A stretch of 64,000 nucleotides of DNA from contig DATHRK010000026.1 in assembly GCA_035465395.1 (NCBI GenBank), positions 1 to 64,000 on the forward strand, given 5' to 3'. The translations under genes were made by a program, and so were the position numbers. The first letter of the stretch is position 1; each line of letters opens with the position of its first letter. The stretch is from DATHRK01 sp035465395. Lineage in GTDB: Bacteria; Gemmatimonadota; Gemmatimonadetes; Longimicrobiales; RSA9. Below, piece by piece: positions 61,112-64,000 of the stretch. The notes under the pieces were generated by a model. It worked only from the letters and a program-made list of their open reading frames with translations, did not search any database and was not told the DNA's origin.

Positions 61112-62403
61112 CGCGAGCCCCCGGTGGACGGATCGCCGGGGCGGCCGAGAGCCCCGTGCCTCTCCAGGATCGGCATCACCCGATCGAGCGGCAGCGCCTC
61201 GATCGTCCCGCGGTGCCCCCGGACCGTGGTGGCCCGGAACAACGAGTTGTAGATCGCCTCCTCCGTGGCCTCGGCGACCGCCTGGAAGAGGGCGGACATC
61301 GCACCGTTGTCCAGCTCTTCGGTCGAGCGCACGCTCCGCTCCGACAGCTCCGCCGCGGAACGGCGGACCGATTCGGCGGTCGAGAAAGAGAGGACGAAGT
61401 CGCCGGATCCGTTCGTCATGCTCGATCCCGTTCTCGCGAGCCCCACGATGGCGCGCGCGGCCAGGCGCTCCAGGTTGCGGGGCGTGAGCGGGGCGTCGGT
61501 GGCGATGACGATCATCACGCTGCCGTCGCCGCCTACGCCGTCGTCCGGAGCATCCGGGACTTCCACCTCCTCCTGGAACGCGTAGCCGCCCAGTGCACGG
61601 CCGACCGGCGCACCGTTGATCGCGAGCACCCCGCCGAAGTTGCTCTGCACGAGCACGCCCACCGTCCAGGCGCCGCGCGACCCGGGCAGCACGCGGGAGC
61701 TCGTGCCGATGCCCCCCTTCCAGCCGAACGCCGAGGTCCCCGTGCCGGCGCCGACAGATCCCTCCTCGACGGGGCCTTCGGACGCGCGCTCGAGGGCCGC
61801 GACGACGTGCTCCCGCTCGATCGGCCGTGCCCGGATGTCGTTCAGATACCCGTCGTTGGTCTCGCCGACCACGGCGTTTACCGAACGCACCCCTTCCATT
61901 CCCGGCCGCTCCAGGAGCCACGCCACCATCGCGTCGGCCGCCTTCCAGACGCACAGAGTGCACGTGAGGAGGATCGGCGTCTCCAGCTCGCCGAGCTCCT
62001 GCACCTGCGTCGCGCCCACGAGCTTGCCGTATGCGTTGGCCAGGTGCACCGCGGCCGGCACGCGATCGTGAAAGACGTCGCCGCCGTGCGGCAGGACGGC
62101 GGTGACGCCCGTGCGCACCGAGTCGCCCGCCGTGACCGTAGTGTGGCCCACGCGGACGCCGGCGACGTCGGTGATCGCGTTGAGGGGGCCCGGTTCGAAG
62201 ATCCCGACGATCACGCCGGCCTCGCGCGCGCGGGGCCGGTCGGCGCCGTCCGCCTGCGCGGCGAGCCCCGACCACGGCAGAGCGCTCACGCCAAGAGCGC
62301 CCAGCACAGCGAGGATCCGGAGCCCGGCCCGACGGAAGTGCGGGTCGGATGGTTGGGCGTGGACGTCATGCGGCTTGGCCAGCGCTCTCCTCCTGTGGAA
62401 CAC
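61108..62403 (-). CDS. Exported P1-family (DmpA-type) aminopeptidase
   Basis: 431 residues from ATG 62403. A signal peptide (LRILAVLGALGVSALPWSGL) precedes the family signature LNAITDVAGVRVGHTTV. These Ntn-hydrolase-like enzymes self-cleave before a serine; WTVGVLVQSNFGGVLAINGA around residues 275-290 is the expected cleavage region (S in QSNFG). The remaining motifs include GSVMIVIATDAPLTPRNLER. They release N-terminal D- or beta-amino acids or small L-residues. Confidence 0.88.
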   Translation of the reverse strand: MFHRRRALAKPHDVHAQPSDPHFRRAGLRILAVLGALGVSALPWSGLAAQADGADRPRAREAGVIVGIFEPGPLNAITDVAGVRVGHTTVTAGDSVRTGVTAVLPHGGDVFHDRVPAAVHLANAYGKLVGATQVQELGELETPILLTCTLCVWKAADAMVAWLLERPGMEGVRSVNAVVGETNDGYLNDIRARPIEREHVVAALERASEGPVEEGSVGAGTGTSAFGWKGGIGTSSRVLPGSRGAWTVGVLVQSNFGGVLAINGAPVGRALGGYAFQEEVEVPDAPDDGVGGDGSVMIVIATDAPLTPRNLERLAARAIVGLARTGSSMTNGSGDFVLSFSTAESVRRSAAELSERSVRSTEELDNGAMSALFQAVAEATEEAIYNSLFRATTVRGHRGTIEALPLDRVMPILERHGALGRPGDPSTGGSR

Positions 62404-62674
62404 GCCGCCCCGCCAGCGGGCCGGAGCCGGCCGCTGCGGCCGCTCAGGCGCTCACGGCCGGGGGCGAACACGGGCACGCCGAAAGGCGCACCGTGCCGGC
62501 GCAAACTGCCCGCGTGCGTAGGAGCCCGTCAAGCGCAGGACCCGGGCCGCGGAACGGCCCGATTCGGGTTGACCTCCCGCGGGCGATTGGATAGCGTTCC
62601 GGGCTTTCCGGCGTAGGGTTCGTTGGCCTCCGCAGGGGCCCCCGGCCGGCTCTCCGTGCTCCGAACGAAGGCTG

Positions 62675-63895
62675 ATGGCGGCACCGGTCCGCTTCGATAC
62701 ATGTAGCGTGAAGAGGCACGCACGAGGCGCGGTCGCGGCCACGTGCGCCGGTCTCGCGTGCCTGCTGGCCGCGTGCGGCGCAGACCGGTATCCGCAGACC
62801 ACGCTGGATCCGGCCTCAGATCTCGCCCGCGACATCGCCGGCCTGCAGGCCCTCATCTTCTGGTGGATCATGGGCGTGCTGGTGGTGGTCACCGCCGTCC
62901 TCGTCTACGTGCTGTTCCGGTACCGCGACCGGCCGGATGCCCCCGAGCCCCGCCGCATCCACGGCAACAACACGCTCGAGATCCTGTGGACGTTGGGCCC
63001 GGCCGTGATCGTCGCGCTCATTCTCGTCCCGACCGTCCGCACGATCTTCCGCAGCTACCAGAGTCCACCGGACGGTGCGGTCCGGGTGGAGGCGATCGGG
63101 CACCAGTGGTGGTGGGAGTTCCGCTATCCGGACCTGGGGGTCGTGACCGCCAATCAGATCCACGTGCCCGCGGGGCGTCCGGTGCACCTCACGCTTTCCT
63201 CGGCGGACGTGCTGCACAACTTCTGGGCGCCGCGTCTCGGCGGGAAGCGCTACACGTACCCGCGCTTGCCGGGCCCGGCGTCCGAGGCCGAGAACTTCAA
63301 CGTGCTGCTGTTCACCATCGACGAGCCGGGCTCGTATTCAGGGCAGTGCGCCGAGTTCTGCGGCACCTCCCACGCCCACATGCGCTTCCAGGTCGTCGCG
63401 ATGGACGACGCGGGCTTCGAAGATTGGGTCGAGGACATGGGGGGCGGGGGCGCGCCGGCAACCGAAGTGGCCACCGCGGAGCCGGCCGACGTCGACGGAG
63501 GCGCCCCGGCTGACCAGGACACCGCGGAGGTCGCCGACCCGCCCGCCGTGGCCCAGGATACGGCCCCGACCATCCCGTCGAACGACCTCGTGGAGCGCGG
63601 CCGCGCCCTCTTCACGTCCCGCCCCTGCATCGCCTGCCACGCGATCCAGGGCGTGAGCCAGGGCGTGCTGGGCCCGAGCCTGACGCGCTTCGGCGACCGC
63701 TGGTCGGTAGGCGCGGGCGCGCTGGAGAACACGCAGGAGAACGTCGAGGCCTGGATCCGGGACCCCGGCGCGATCAAGCCCGGCGCGAAGATGCCGGGGG
63801 CGCGGACCGAGGGCGGGGGCATGCCTCCGACCAACCTCAACGACGAGGAGATCACCGCGGTCGCGGCCTACCTCCTGAGCTTGACGGGATCATGA
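62675..63895 (+). CDS. coxB: Cytochrome c oxidase subunit II fused to cytochrome c (caa3 type)
   Basis: 406 residues; GTG 62708 is an alternative start. A lipobox (GLACLLAAC) precedes two membrane helices (about 58-80 and 104-121). The CuA domain has QWWWEF, H181, C225, E227, C229, H233 and M236. A 60-residue acidic linker leads to a class I cytochrome c with C318-IAC-H322 and methionine in KPGAKMPG. Electrons from soluble cytochrome c reach CuA through this haem and then subunit I. It opens an oxidase operon that continues past the window. Confidence 0.94.
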   Translation: MAAPVRFDTCSVKRHARGAVAATCAGLACLLAACGADRYPQTTLDPASDLARDIAGLQALIFWWIMGVLVVVTAVLVYVLFRYRDRPDAPEPRRIHGNNTLEILWTLGPAVIVALILVPTVRTIFRSYQSPPDGAVRVEAIGHQWWWEFRYPDLGVVTANQIHVPAGRPVHLTLSSADVLHNFWAPRLGGKRYTYPRLPGPASEAENFNVLLFTIDEPGSYSGQCAEFCGTSHAHMRFQVVAMDDAGFEDWVEDMGGGGAPATEVATAEPADVDGGAPADQDTAEVADPPAVAQDTAPTIPSNDLVERGRALFTSRPCIACHAIQGVSQGVLGPSLTRFGDRWSVGAGALENTQENVEAWIRDPGAIKPGAKMPGARTEGGGMPPTNLNDEEITAVAAYLLSLTGS

Positions 63896-63956
63896 CGGCG
63901 ATGGTGACGGTATCGGGGCCAGTCCGCGGGCTGGCGGCACGAATCGAGGAGCGCGC

Positions 63957-64000
63957 ATGGCCACGGTAGAGGCCGCCGTCCCCCACGGGGGGCACGCGAA
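63957..64000 (+). CDS. Probable cytochrome c oxidase subunit I, first codons only
   Basis: ATG 63957 follows GAGGAG; only 14 codons (MATVEAAVPHGGHA) lie in the window. A His-rich N-terminus and the place right after coxB suit subunit I (ctaD). The rest of the gene is outside, so this is mostly context. Confidence 0.55.
   Translation, partial: MATVEAAVPHGGHA

Overview
The window is 64 kb of very GC-rich (about 70%), densely coded bacterial DNA. The gene content suggests a member of the Gemmatimonadota or a close relative: many secreted lipoproteins and beta-barrel proteins, an Acidobacteria/Gemmatimonadota-type ECF sigma factor linked to a membrane Ser/Thr kinase, caa3-type oxidase and ergothioneine synthesis. 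This assignment is an inference from overall character; there is no rRNA gene to confirm it. Most genes sit in short operons whose start and stop codons overlap (ATGA, GTGA, TTGA).

Layout. 1-1.3 kb: the end of a chromosomal integron, with a truncated gene cassette (NTF2-like protein, lower GC), an attI-like site and an integron integrase gene that points toward the cassettes. 1.4-5.3 kb: two hypothetical proteins and an ECF sigma / Ser-Thr kinase pair. 5.3-8.1 kb: a phenylacetyl-CoA epoxidase operon with PaaD split in two and a palindromic operator upstream. 8.1-16.9 kb: class A penicillin-binding protein, M1 peptidase, a saccharopine-dehydrogenase-like enzyme, infC with an apparent AUC start, and an amidohydrolase. 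17-21 kb: a stand-alone ECF sigma factor, a lytic transglycosylase, a beta-propeller-like lipoprotein, and a phosphatase plus fructosamine-kinase pair fitting protein deglycation.

21-29 kb: an aminotransferase; an operon of a small protein, a degenerate DEAD-box-like protein that keeps an RNA-binding domain, and a GAF histidine kinase; a peptide transporter and a PEGA lipoprotein. 29-34 kb: a coiled-coil protein and topoisomerase IB on the minus strand, then a copper module (CsoR, CopA, CopZ) behind a promoter containing a CsoR-type palindrome. 34-40 kb: a membrane protein with MsrB, an NhaC-type antiporter and three outer-membrane-type proteins. 40-48 kb: class V aminotransferase and serA (serine synthesis), nadC and nadA (NAD synthesis), a cytochrome c and a metallophosphatase lipoprotein.

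48-57 kb holds an ergothioneine locus. egtB-egtD-egtA run leftward with psuG and an MFS exporter as the last two genes. An ABC transporter of the osmoprotectant/ergothioneine class runs rightward from the same intergenic region; its binding protein and permease are one polypeptide in the order binding protein then permease. 57-62 kb: patatin, VanX-like dipeptidase, thioredoxin-like protein, a frameshifted methyltransferase, a VOC protein, a hypothetical protein and a DmpA-type peptidase. The window closes with cytochrome c oxidase subunit II (fused to cytochrome c) and the first codons of what is probably subunit I.

No rRNA, tRNA, CRISPR array or insertion sequence was seen. The most interesting points are the in-line integron, the ergothioneine synthesis/uptake locus with the reversed transporter fusion, the helicase-like protein lacking its ATPase motifs, the kinase with a receiver domain beyond its membrane segment, and the AUC-started infC.
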